A stretch of DNA of 64,000 nucleotides from Tumebacillus permanentifrigoris (GTDB lineage: Bacteria; Bacillota; Bacilli; Tumebacillales; Tumebacillaceae): assembly GCF_003148565.1 (NCBI RefSeq), contig NZ_QGGL01000005.1, positions 151,230-215,229 of the forward strand, in the 5' to 3' direction. The notes below the pieces were generated by a model, which was not told the DNA's origin, did not search any database, and saw only the letters and a list, made by a program, of their open reading frames with translations. How positions within the stretch are numbered: the stretch's first letter is position 1; each line of letters opens with the position of its first letter. This document shows positions 16,450-24,342 of this stretch, in pieces. The translations under genes and the position numbers were made by a program.

Positions 16450-17087
16450 CATGCGAAAAGCGCGGGCAGCATCTCCTCGGCCCGCCGGTTGCAAGCGAGG
16501 ATCGGAACCCCGCGCTCGCGTGCGATCTGCGGCAGATCGCGCACAGGAGCCATCTCGAGCTTGGTGCCGATCACCAGCAAGAGATCGCACTGCCCGACCC
16601 AATCAGCCGCTGTGGCGATGTGGCGCACCTCTTCGCCGACGAGCACGATGTTGGGTTTGAGCAAGTGCGCACAGGTCGGACAGTGTGGCAAGGGGTTGGT
16701 CTCTGCGACATGGGCGGGATACACGCCTTGGCAATGCTGGCAGACCAACTCGCGCAGGTTGCCGTGAACTTCCAACACGTCACCTGAACCTGCTACTTGG
16801 TGCAAGCCGTCGAGGTTCTGCGTGATGATCCGCACGCCAGCTCGAACGAGTGCGCGATGTGCAGGATTGGGCACCGCCTCGCGCCATTCGAGCATCAACT
16901 CCCGATAGCATGCAAAAAAACGCGCCGGGTCGCCCGCGAACATCTGCGCTGCAAAAATCTCCCGCAACGGCACCCCGCGCCAACTTCGGTTGATCGTCGG
17001 CAAGCCGCTTGGCACGCTGATCCCCGCTCCTGTGATCGCCACGGGTTGCTGTGCGGACTCGGCCCAGCGCCTCCATTGTGCATCCAC
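16449..17087 (-). CDS. Sir2-family NAD-dependent protein deacylase, variant active-site loop
   Basis: The 212-residue protein has the sirtuin order of motifs: GAGISVPSG (NAD loop, about residue 19), TQNLDGLH (about 97), the catalytic His in EVHGNL (about 117), and a zinc ribbon with CQHC and CPTC. Such enzymes remove acetyl or other acyl groups from lysines using NAD. The loop after GAGIS is unusual: canonical sirtuins read IPDFRG, whereas this one reads LPTINRSWRG, losing the Phe and Arg that line the nicotinamide pocket. The GTG start at 17087 is 7 bases from AGGAGG, while the ATG at 17093 is only 1 base away. It may have altered activity. Confidence 0.8.
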   Translation of the reverse strand: MDAQWRRWAESAQQPVAITGAGISVPSGLPTINRSWRGVPLREIFAAQMFAGDPARFFACYRELMLEWREAVPNPAHRALVRAGVRIITQNLDGLHQVAGSGDVLEVHGNLRELVCQHCQGVYPAHVAETNPLPHCPTCAHLLKPNIVLVGEEVRHIATAADWVGQCDLLLVIGTKLEMAPVRDLPQIARERGVPILACNRRAEEMLPALFA

Positions 17088-17176
17088 GCACATCCCTCCT
17101 CTCTTTTCACAGTATGGCAAAACCCCCAAGCATCACATACTACACCTATCCAGCCGGAAAACAGGGGAGGTGTCCA

Positions 17177-18094
17177 ATGGCGCAAGATCTGCTCTCTGCG
17201 GAATACATGACGATGATCGCCACGGGCATCATCGTCGGAACCGGCGCACGCATCTCGACGATCAAGGAAGATACGCGCCAATACCCGTCCTATCCGAACG
17301 GGGTGTTCATCAACGTCGTCACCGGGTTGATCGCTGCGACGATCGGCGCTGTATTCCCGATCACCTTGCTCACTAAAAACTTCGTCGGCGTCTCGTTCCT
17401 GATGCTCGCCGTGCAACAGTTCCGCGACGTGCGCAAGACAGAGCGCGAATCGCTCAACGACTTAGAGAAAACCGAATTCACCCCGCGCGGGTCTGCCTAC
17501 ATCGACGGCATCGCCAAAACGTTCGAGTCCCGCAACTATCTCGCCCTGATCTGCTCCCTGCTCAGCGTCACCGTGATGTTGCTGGTCCCCGGCGATCACT
17601 GGTTGCTCGAAGTTCCGCTCGGCGTGGTCATCCCGTTCATCGCCCTCTACCTGCTCCGCCGCTGTACCAAGGGCAAAAAGATCGGCGACTTTACGGACGT
17701 GAAGCTCGCCGTGATCAGGTTCGAAGGCTCGATGCTCTATGTGGACGACATTCCCGTCACCAACGTCGGACTGCCTGAAGCCCAGGAACTTTTGCTACAG
17801 GAAGGCATCGGCGTGATGATCTCCCCGCGCACGGTCGGTGGACAAGTCGCACTCGCCAACTACGGCCAGCGCCAGACGGTGATCCATGAGGCGGCCCGGA
17901 CGTTTGGCTTGAAGCGCTACCTCTACATGCGCCGCGACTTCCGCCAGGGGCGCTTCTGCTTCGCGATCGTGCCGATCCGCCGCGATGAAGGCGCACTGCT
18001 GGAACTGGTCGCCGAAGTTCCGCTGCTGGAATCCACGCGCAAAAGCGAACGCTTGCGCAACTCCGAAGGCCTACCGCCATCGAAAGGAGACTAA
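17177..18094 (+). CDS. YIEGIA-family membrane protein (YphB-like)
   Basis: The 305-residue protein contains the family name motif as YIDGIAKTFESRNY (about residues 110-123). Hydrophobic segments near the N-terminus (MIATGIIVGTGARI, INVVTGLIAATIGAVFPITLL) and near residues 125-165 (LICSLLSVTVMLLV, VIPFIALYLL) indicate a membrane protein with a cytoplasmic C-terminal domain. The ATG at 17177 follows GGGGAGG. The family is known from spore-forming Bacilli; its detailed function is not established to my knowledge. The 64-codon gene that follows 7 bases later is its usual small partner, so the two probably act together. Confidence 0.75.
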   Translation: MAQDLLSAEYMTMIATGIIVGTGARISTIKEDTRQYPSYPNGVFINVVTGLIAATIGAVFPITLLTKNFVGVSFLMLAVQQFRDVRKTERESLNDLEKTEFTPRGSAYIDGIAKTFESRNYLALICSLLSVTVMLLVPGDHWLLEVPLGVVIPFIALYLLRRCTKGKKIGDFTDVKLAVIRFEGSMLYVDDIPVTNVGLPEAQELLLQEGIGVMISPRTVGGQVALANYGQRQTVIHEAARTFGLKRYLYMRRDFRQGRFCFAIVPIRRDEGALLELVAEVPLLESTRKSERLRNSEGLPPSKGD

Positions 18095-18101
18095 ATTCCC
18101 G

Positions 18102-18296
18102 ATGTCCACCAAGCGCTCCCGTGACATCATCGCCGTCGTGACCACCGACAAAAAACACCTCGCGGGCGGTAAGGCACAAGCATTTCTCGCAGAAACGCCT
18201 GAGGATTGTCACAAATTGACGCTGGAACTTGCACGCGCCCTCCAAGGCGAGGTGGCCTCACTTTCCAACGGTGTGTACTTGATTCTCGATCTTTAA
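18102..18296 (+). CDS. Small partner of the YIEGIA protein (capping complex subunit-like)
   Basis: The 64-residue protein (MSTKRSRDIIAVVTTDKKHL... SLSNGVYLILDL) is soluble, with a central helix and a hydrophobic C-terminal strand. It follows the YIEGIA gene by 7 bases and has an AAAGGAG ribosome site about 12 bases before its ATG. Small proteins of this kind are annotated as capping complex subunits for YIEGIA; I rely on position and size more than on a motif. Confidence 0.6.
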   Translation: MSTKRSRDIIAVVTTDKKHLAGGKAQAFLAETPEDCHKLTLELARALQGEVASLSNGVYLILDL

Positions 18297-18357
18297 CACA
18301 AGGTAAAATGAAAGCCTTTTCATCATAAATACTGATGAAATTATAACTAACGCCTCC

Positions 18358-18387
18358 TTGACTCCCGTTGAAAGGGCATGCTAAGAT
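18358..18387 (+). promoter_or_regulatory. Probable promoter of the T-box leader
   Basis: TTGACT (18358-18363) and TAAGAT (18382-18387) with an 18-base spacer lie about 40 bases before the T-box stem I. Confidence 0.5.
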
Positions 18388-18424
18388 ACAGATAATTCAA
18401 GCGGCAAATGACATTTCCAAACTA

Positions 18425-18727
18425 GTAAAACGCGATGAAGGAACCTGTCCTCCGTTCAGGCGTTCCAGAGAGCCGGTGGTCGCTGCAAACCGGTACGCCT
18501 CTTGTTGGACATAGCCATCCCGAGCGTCTTGTTCGAACCCCGCTGAACGGCGGGCAGTAGAGGAAGTCGGCTGACCTCGTTATCGGTTACATTGAGACAT
18601 CCATGAACGATCTCCCTCGAGTACGTACATGGATGTGAACAAGGGTGGTACCACGAAGGAGCAGATCCTCTCGTCCCTTTCCGTCACAGAACCTGTCTGT
18701 GCGGAAAGGGACGAGAGGATTTTTTAT
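18425..18727 (+). promoter_or_regulatory. T-box riboswitch, apparent serine specifier (AGC), with terminator
   Basis: The leader carries the T-box sequence AAGGGTGGTACCACG (18641-18655). A stem I with the conserved AGAGAGCCGGTGGT and GCTGCAAACCGG segments (about 18467-18493) precedes it. A strong terminator (stem from about 18665 to 18720, then TTTTTT) closes it. Aligning the specifier loop to the usual pattern (GAA-codon-A-YCCTGAG) places AGC at 18513-18515, a serine codon. Uncharged tRNA-Ser would favour the antiterminator and switch on the serine genes that follow. The T-box is certain; the specifier was aligned by eye. Confidence 0.92.
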
Positions 18728-18751
18728 TTACCCAAAAAGGAGTGTTGAGAA

Positions 18752-19918
18752 ATGTTCCAAGAGCAGACGATCCTCCGTATTCCCGGCCCGACCCCGGTTC
18801 CCCCGCAAGTAGAGCGCGCGATGGCGCGTCCGATGATCGGCCACCGAGGTGGTGAATTCTCCGCGTTGTTTGCACAAGCGGCACAGCGCTTGAAGTATGT
18901 GTTCCAAACCGAGCATGATGTCTACATCCTCGCAGGTTCGGGCACAGGCGGGCTGGAAGCAGCCGTCGCCAACACCGTCCAAACGGGCGATACCGTGCTC
19001 GTCTGTACCGCTGGCAACTTTGGCGACCGCTTCACCAAGATCTGCAAAAGCTACGGGGCCAATGTCCTGACCGTCGACGCTCCGTGGGGCGAAGCGATCG
19101 ATCCGCTGCAAGTGGCGATCGCTCTGGCAGACCACCCAGAGATCAAAGTTGTGTTTGCCACACACTGTGAGACGTCGACCGGCGTCCTGCACGACATCCA
19201 AGGAATCGCCGCGCAAGTCAACAAAACCGATGCACTGCTCGTCGTCGACGCCGTCTCCTCGCTAGGGGCCGCCGAACTGCCGATGGACGCATGGGGTCTT
19301 GACATCGTCGTGACCGGTTCGCAAAAAGCGCTGATGCTCCCGCCGGGCCTCTGCTTCGTGGGCGTCTCCCCAAAGGCTTGGAACATCATTGAGAAAAACG
19401 AAGCTCCGCGCTTCTACTTCGACCTCCGCTCCTACCGCAAGCAACTCGCCGCCAACACCACGCCATACACCGCGAGCGTGTCGCTGGTCTTCGGACTCGC
19501 GGAAGTGCTCAACTTGATCGAGAGCGAAGGCTTGCCGAGCATTTTTGCCCGCCACTTGCAGATGCAAGCGATGACCCGTGCCGCGATCAAAGCGCTGGGA
19601 CTGCCGCTGTTCACGGAGGATAGCATCTCCTCACCGACCGTCACGTCGATCGGCAGCAATGGATTTGATGTCGAAGCGGTGCGCAAATTCTTGAAAAAAG
19701 ACTTCAACATCGCCGTCGCCGGTGGTCAAGGTCACCTGAAGGGCGAGATCTTCCGCATCGGCCACATGGGCTTTGCAACCCCGATCGACATGCTGCAAGT
19801 GTTGAGCGCGCTGGAGATCGCGCTGATCAAATCGGGTGCGAACGTACAACTCGGCAACGGCGTCCGCGCCGCCCAGATCGCATACCTGCAAACCCAAGAG
19901 GTGACCACTCATGCCTAA
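18752..19918 (+). CDS. Class V aminotransferase, probable serine biosynthesis enzyme
   Basis: The 388-residue PLP enzyme belongs to the alanine-glyoxylate/serine-pyruvate aminotransferase group. The Schiff-base lysine is in VVTGSQKALMLPPG (about residue 193), and the N-terminal PGPTPVPPQVERAM and HRGGEFSALF motifs are typical. It overlaps serA by 8 bases and lies directly behind a serine-type T-box, so its likely role is to aminate 3-phosphohydroxypyruvate made by SerA, in place of a classical SerC. A role in glyoxylate or pyruvate transamination cannot be excluded from sequence alone. Confidence 0.85.
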   Translation: MFQEQTILRIPGPTPVPPQVERAMARPMIGHRGGEFSALFAQAAQRLKYVFQTEHDVYILAGSGTGGLEAAVANTVQTGDTVLVCTAGNFGDRFTKICKSYGANVLTVDAPWGEAIDPLQVAIALADHPEIKVVFATHCETSTGVLHDIQGIAAQVNKTDALLVVDAVSSLGAAELPMDAWGLDIVVTGSQKALMLPPGLCFVGVSPKAWNIIEKNEAPRFYFDLRSYRKQLAANTTPYTASVSLVFGLAEVLNLIESEGLPSIFARHLQMQAMTRAAIKALGLPLFTEDSISSPTVTSIGSNGFDVEAVRKFLKKDFNIAVAGGQGHLKGEIFRIGHMGFATPIDMLQVLSALEIALIKSGANVQLGNGVRAAQIAYLQTQEVTTHA

Positions 19919-21497
19919 ATACCGCGTACTCGTCAGCGACCCGATCTCGGAACAAGGCTTGCAAGCGCTTCTCGATTCGCCGGACGTAGAGGTTGACATC
20001 AAGACCGACCTCTCGCCACAAGAACTGATCGCGATCATCGGCGACTATGATGCCCTGCTCGTGCGCAGCCAGACCAAAGTGACCGCCGAAATTCTGCAAG
20101 CTGCGAAAAAACTCCGCGCCATCGGCCGCGCTGGAGTTGGCGTTGACAACATCGACGTCCCCGCTTCCACCCGTCACGGCGTGGTGGTGATCAATGCCCC
20201 AGACGGCAACACGATCTCCACCTGTGAGCACACGTTCGCCATGATGATGGCGATGGCGCGCAAGATCCCGCAAGCGCACATGAAATTGAAAAACGGCACG
20301 TGGGATCGCAAGTCGTTTGTCGGCGTCGAGTTGAAAAACAAGACGATCGGCATCCTCGGCTTCGGTCGGATCGGATCGGAAGTCGCAGTTCGTGCCAAAG
20401 CGTTTGGCATGAGTGTGCTGGCCTATGACCCGTTCCTGACCCGCGAGCGTGCGGAGAGCATGGGCGTGCGGATGTCGACCGTCGACGAGATCGTGGAAGG
20501 TTCCGACTTCATCACCGTACACACCCCGCTGACCAAGGACACCAAGCACCTGCTCAGCCACGATCAATTCGCCCGCATGCGCGATGGCGTGCGCATCCTG
20601 AACTGCGCACGCGGCGGGATCATCGATGAGAAAGCCTTGGTCGAAGCGCTGGCGAACGGCAAAGTCGCCGCAGCGGCGCTGGACGTTTTTGAAGAAGAAC
20701 CGCCGATTGGCAACCCGCTGGTCGAAATGGACAATGTCGTCGTCACCCCGCATCTGGGCGCCTCGACGGAGGAAGCGCAGATCAATGTCGCCATCGACGT
20801 GGCGAAGGAACTCTTGAACATCCTGCAAGGCCTTCCGTTCCGCAACGCGGTCAACCTGCCTTCGCTGTCCAACGACTCGCTGCGCACCTTGGAGCCGTAC
20901 TTGACCTTGGCAGAGAAACTGGGCACGCTCGCAGCGAACTTGGCGATCGACAGTGTGCGCAAGATCGAAGTCACGTTCTACGGCCCACTGGCGGAGCAGC
21001 AGACCGAGCCGGTCACGCGGAGCTTTTTGAAAGGCATGCTCTCCTACTACCACGGCGAGGAAGTCAATTACGTCAACGCGCCGTTCCTCGCTGAGCAGAG
21101 CCAGATTCAATTGAAGGAAACGAAATCCTCACGCCATGATACCTACACGGAGCTGCTCAAAGTCAGCGTCGTGACCGAAAATACCACGATCATCGTCGCC
21201 GGCACGCACAAAGCGACGGTCGGACCGCGCATCGTACAGATCGGCGACTTCAAACTCGATCTGGAGCCGAACGGTACGCTGCTGTTGGCGGAAAACCGAG
21301 ACAAGCCGGGCATGATCGGCAAGGTCGGGACGATCCTTGGCGGCGCAGGGGTCAACATCGACTCCATGAAGGTCGGGAAGCTCGATAACGGCATCTCGCT
21401 GATGGTGCTCGCCGTCGACCGCGCCCCTGACGAGGAAACTCGTCGTGAGATCGAAGTAGTGGACGGGATCTTCAGCGTCCGCGACGTCACCCTGTAA
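19911..21497 (+). CDS. serA: D-3-phosphoglycerate dehydrogenase
   Basis: The 528-residue enzyme performs the first step of serine synthesis, oxidising 3-phosphoglycerate with NAD. The order is substrate domain, Rossmann domain (ILGFGRIGSEVAVRAKAFG, about 145-163), catalytic Arg/Glu/His region (NCARGGIIDE and TPHLGASTEEAQ), an intervening regulatory domain, and a C-terminal ACT domain (NRDKPGMIGKVGTILGGAGVNI), which usually binds serine for feedback inhibition. The length fits the long bacterial SerA type. Translation is coupled to the aminotransferase through an 8-base overlap, and expression is probably governed by the upstream T-box. Confidence 0.95.
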   Translation: MPKYRVLVSDPISEQGLQALLDSPDVEVDIKTDLSPQELIAIIGDYDALLVRSQTKVTAEILQAAKKLRAIGRAGVGVDNIDVPASTRHGVVVINAPDGNTISTCEHTFAMMMAMARKIPQAHMKLKNGTWDRKSFVGVELKNKTIGILGFGRIGSEVAVRAKAFGMSVLAYDPFLTRERAESMGVRMSTVDEIVEGSDFITVHTPLTKDTKHLLSHDQFARMRDGVRILNCARGGIIDEKALVEALANGKVAAAALDVFEEEPPIGNPLVEMDNVVVTPHLGASTEEAQINVAIDVAKELLNILQGLPFRNAVNLPSLSNDSLRTLEPYLTLAEKLGTLAANLAIDSVRKIEVTFYGPLAEQQTEPVTRSFLKGMLSYYHGEEVNYVNAPFLAEQSQIQLKETKSSRHDTYTELLKVSVVTENTTIIVAGTHKATVGPRIVQIGDFKLDLEPNGTLLLAENRDKPGMIGKVGTILGGAGVNIDSMKVGKLDNGISLMVLAVDRAPDEETRREIEVVDGIFSVRDVTL

Positions 21498-21500
21498 CGA

Positions 21501-21547
21501 AAAAAGGCCCTCTCGAAGCTTCTAGCTAGCTTCGAAGGGGGCCTTTC
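21501..21547 (+). terminator. Terminator after serA
   Basis: A long stem (AAAGGCCC-TCTCGAAGCT pairing with AGCTTCGAAGGGGGCCTTT) with flanking A and T runs lies between serA and the convergent hydrolase gene. Confidence 0.85.
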
Positions 21548-21566
21548 TGCGTTGGAGAGGGGCTTT

Positions 21567-22217
21567 TTAGCGAAGCAGATCCGTTTGGTCGTTGACCGCC
21601 CAATTGTGTTTGCGCTCGTGGCCGATTGTGGTCTCTGGGCCGTGACCGCAGAAGACCACCGTATCGCCTGGTAGCGTGTAGAGTTGCTCGCGAATGCTCT
21701 TGATCAACTGCGCAGTGCTACCACCTGGCATATCTGTGCGCCCGATGCCGTTGTTGAACAGCGTGTCCCCGGCAAACACCATGCCTTCTGTCACATACAC
21801 CACGTGACCTGGCGTGTGGCCCGGTGTGAAACGCACCTCAAACGATTGGTCACCCAGTTTCAGCAGATCCCCGGCCGCCACAAATTGATCTGCTGCCGGC
21901 CCGGTGATCGGTTCAAAATACTCGGGGTAGCGCCCTGATCCATTGAGCATCGGATCGGTCATCCAATCCTTCTCGATCTCGTGTACCAAGATCGGTGCCC
22001 CCGTCGCCGCTTTGACTTCGCCTACACCTGCGATGTGGTCGAGATGGGCGTGCGTCAACCAGATGCCCGTCACCTTCAGCCCTTGCTCCTCAATGGCGGA
22101 CAGCAAGGCATCCGGGTCCTGCCCTGGATCGATCACGACCGCTTCCTTGCTCACCTCGTCGATCAACAAGAAGCAGTTCGTCTGAAACATGCCCAGCGAA
22201 AAAATTTGTACTTGCAT
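21567..22217 (-). CDS. MBL-fold metallo-hydrolase, glyoxalase II-like
   Basis: The 216-residue protein shows the metallo-beta-lactamase metal-binding signature THAHLDHIAG (about residues 55-64), the third His in GHTPGHVVY (about 130-138), an Asp in VFAGDTLF (about 152) and a last His in CGHGPET. Members of this subgroup hydrolyse thioesters such as S-lactoylglutathione or related substrates. The ATG at 22217 follows GAGGAGG. It is monocistronic. Its true substrate cannot be read from sequence. Confidence 0.85.
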   Translation of the reverse strand: MQVQIFSLGMFQTNCFLLIDEVSKEAVVIDPGQDPDALLSAIEEQGLKVTGIWLTHAHLDHIAGVGEVKAATGAPILVHEIEKDWMTDPMLNGSGRYPEYFEPITGPAADQFVAAGDLLKLGDQSFEVRFTPGHTPGHVVYVTEGMVFAGDTLFNNGIGRTDMPGGSTAQLIKSIREQLYTLPGDTVVFCGHGPETTIGHERKHNWAVNDQTDLLR

Positions 22218-22274
22218 GCGATAGTTCCTCCTCATCAAAACAAAAGCCATAGTATAATCCTACCACAAAACAGG

Positions 22275-22301
22275 AAAAAGACACTGCCCCCAGCAGTGTC
22301 C
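22275..22301 (-). terminator. Terminator after the small XRE gene
   Basis: GACACTGC (22280-22287) pairs with GCAGTGTC (22293-22300) and is followed on the minus strand by TTTTTCC. Confidence 0.8.
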
Positions 22302-22323
22302 TCCACCTACATGAACCTATTCA

Positions 22324-22536
22324 TTAATAACTCCAAAAGCCATACAAGTCCGCAACAGGCACCCCAAGCGCATGTGCAATGCAATCGAGTTTTGTAGCGT
22401 TCGTTCCTCGAGTTCCGGACTCGATAGCGTAGATATAAGATTGCGAGACACCAGCTCGGTCTGCCAATTCCTTAACCGAAAACCCCGTTTGTTTGCGCAG
22501 CTTTTTCAACTGCATCCCTATTGTCAAATCACTCAC
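22324..22536 (-). CDS. Small XRE-family DNA-binding protein
   Basis: The 70-residue protein is a single helix-turn-helix of the Cro/CI type: LKKLRKQTGFSVKELADRAGVSQSYIYAIESG covers both helices and is the clearest motif (positions 9-40). The GTG start at 22536 is chosen because GGAGGGG lies 5 bases before it. It has no partner domain. It is divergent from the larger XRE-TPR regulator at 22756, with about 220 A+T-rich bases between them, so cross-regulation is possible. Confidence 0.8.
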   Translation of the reverse strand: MSDLTIGMQLKKLRKQTGFSVKELADRAGVSQSYIYAIESGTRGTNATKLDCIAHALGVPVADLYGFWSY

Positions 22537-22755
22537 GAAGACCCCTCCTACCCCTTGTGCCAAAATCAATAACGTATTGATCTATACTTATTTTATAACA
22601 TATTGTCTTTGGGTTTTGGGGCATTTACTTTAATTAAAGCAGATGTGACATTTTTCGACAAAATTCTACTTTATTATGGGTTCAGCGCTAGGATTCGCGG
22701 GAAAATTCTGTTACAATAAATGCTAGTAAGCCATATTTTTCTGGAGGTATCAACC

Positions 22756-24081
22756 GTGCAAGCATGGAAACATCGTCAAGCCGTCCAAATTGGACGCAAC
22801 ATCCGGGAGCGCCGCAAGGAACTCGGGTTGACGCAAGGTGACTTGGCGAGGGAGCTGTTCTCCGTTCAATCGATCTCGCTCATCGAGCGCGGCAAGTTAA
22901 AGGTGACGCCCGAAACATTGGCGGCGTTGTCGGAACGCTTGCAGTGCAGTGTGGACGATCTGTTGGTCATGCACGATCTTCAGGAAGATTGGCTCGATGA
23001 ACTCCTCCAGCTCGTCCTCCGCTACCAAGCAACGAATCAACTTCACGAAGCCACCGAATCCGCGCACACCCTCTACACCGAATCGCTCGCCAAGAACAAC
23101 ACCAAATACCTGCAAGAGAGCACTTATTATCTATGCTTCCTTTATAACTCGACCAGCAAGTACAACGTCTCCAACGAGTGGGGTCGTGAGTTGCTTGCGT
23201 TGCATGCGGAAGTCCCTAACCATATGCATCTCGACCGGATCTTGAACATTTACACCACGCTCGGCAACAACTACTACATGCTTGGCAAGACGTGGGATGC
23301 CTACGACTTGTTACGGGAAGCAGAGAAATTGGTCGAGGAGAGCCATGACACCTCTGAACAGGCTGGCAAGCTCTATTACCACCTCGCGATCATCAAACAA
23401 CTGCTCCGCAACTGGGAAGGCTGCATCTGGTATTGCGAGCGTTCCCTGCCGATCTTCGAACAGCATGACATGATCATCAACATCGGCAAAACCCAGATGA
23501 TGCTCGGAAATGCCTATATGAACCAAAACCGCAACGACAAAGCCCAGTACCATCTGGAACGCTCCATTCGGATCTTGAGCCAGACATCAGATGTGGTCTC
23601 CCTCGCCCGTTGCTACCACAATCTCGGCGAATTAGAGCTTCGGATGAAACAGTATGACAAAGCGCGCAAAAGTTACAACCGATCGATCAAACTCAAGCGT
23701 CAGGTCAAGGACATCGATGGCATCCAGAACACTTTGCGGATGCTGGCCAAGATCTCGATACACGATGGTCTATTGGACGAGGCGCGCGCGTACTTAGATG
23801 AGGCGTTGCTGCGAGCCCAAGAGATGGACAATGCCTTACAGATCGCACATACATGGCGACATCTCGGGGATTTGGCGCAGATTGCAGGCCAGGAGGACGA
23901 CTTTACAGGGTTCTATAAGAAAGCGATCGAACAGTATGACCGACTGGGTTGCTCCACCGAGTTGGCTGAGAGTGCCGAGAAGTTAGGAGAGTACTTTCTG
24001 GAAAAAGGAAGGGGTCCGTTGGCGATTCCCTACCTGCAGAAGGCGCTGCGCAATTATCGCAAACTGTTTAACAACGCTTAG
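22756..24081 (+). CDS. XRE-family HTH regulator with TPR-like repeats, paired with a small secreted protein
   Basis: The 441-residue protein has an XRE domain in residues 10-70 (IGRNIRERRKELGLTQGDLA, VQSISLIERGKLKVTPE). A long array of TPR-like helices follows, for example YHNLGELELRMKQYDKARKS and IAHTWRHLGDLAQIAG. The GTG at 22756 follows GGAGG with an 8-base spacer and gives the same length as its paralogues. A gene for a short signal-peptide-bearing protein follows 14 bases later and a terminator closes the unit. The pattern matches RNPP regulator-pheromone pairs. The C+G composition is like the core genome, unlike the pairs at 4.0-5.5 kb and 56.7-58.2 kb. Confidence 0.8.
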   Translation: MQAWKHRQAVQIGRNIRERRKELGLTQGDLARELFSVQSISLIERGKLKVTPETLAALSERLQCSVDDLLVMHDLQEDWLDELLQLVLRYQATNQLHEATESAHTLYTESLAKNNTKYLQESTYYLCFLYNSTSKYNVSNEWGRELLALHAEVPNHMHLDRILNIYTTLGNNYYMLGKTWDAYDLLREAEKLVEESHDTSEQAGKLYYHLAIIKQLLRNWEGCIWYCERSLPIFEQHDMIINIGKTQMMLGNAYMNQNRNDKAQYHLERSIRILSQTSDVVSLARCYHNLGELELRMKQYDKARKSYNRSIKLKRQVKDIDGIQNTLRMLAKISIHDGLLDEARAYLDEALLRAQEMDNALQIAHTWRHLGDLAQIAGQEDDFTGFYKKAIEQYDRLGCSTELAESAEKLGEYFLEKGRGPLAIPYLQKALRNYRKLFNNA

Positions 24082-24095
24082 AGGGGGCTTGCCGA

Positions 24096-24302
24096 ATGAA
24101 AAGGAAACTCTGGATGCTCGCACTGATCGGAATCTTGTCGATGTACACGGTCCCGACCAACGCTCTGGCTGAAAACGAACCTCCGACTTGGGACCCCTGC
24201 TCCATCTGTCCACCCCGGACCGGAACTACAGCAACCACCACCGAACCAGTACCTGCTTGCCCAGAAACCCCGCCGACCCCACCGACCGGGGACGGTGCCT
24301 AA
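24096..24302 (+). CDS. Small secreted Pro/Thr-rich peptide precursor next to an XRE-TPR regulator
   Basis: The 68-residue product has a signal peptide (MKRKLWMLALIGILSMY..., cleavage near ALA-E) and a mature part of about 43 residues rich in Pro and Thr. It contains WDPCSICPP with a CxxC pair, a third Cys (PACPETP) and the end TPPTPPTGDGA. AGAGGGGG lies 8 bases before the ATG. Its position directly after the regulator suggests a signalling peptide, though it is longer and more Cys-rich than Phr or NprX peptides. It could instead be an extracellular structural or antimicrobial peptide. Confidence 0.65.
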   Translation: MKRKLWMLALIGILSMYTVPTNALAENEPPTWDPCSICPPRTGTTATTTEPVPACPETPPTPPTGDGA

Positions 24303-24340
24303 AAAAGGAGACTTCCGCGCAGCGCGGAAGTCTCCTTTTT
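24302..24340 (+). terminator. Bidirectional terminator after the regulator-peptide pair
   Basis: AAAAAGGAGACTTCCGCG pairs perfectly with CGCGGAAGTCTCCTTTTT around a CAG loop. It also serves the convergent phosphatase gene. Confidence 0.9.
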
Positions 24341-24342
24341 GG

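Noticed and set aside
18316..18340. TTTCATCA/TGATGAAA inverted repeat as terminator of the YIEGIA pair
   Set aside because: The stem is A+T rich and has no T-run after it, so it is too weak to call.
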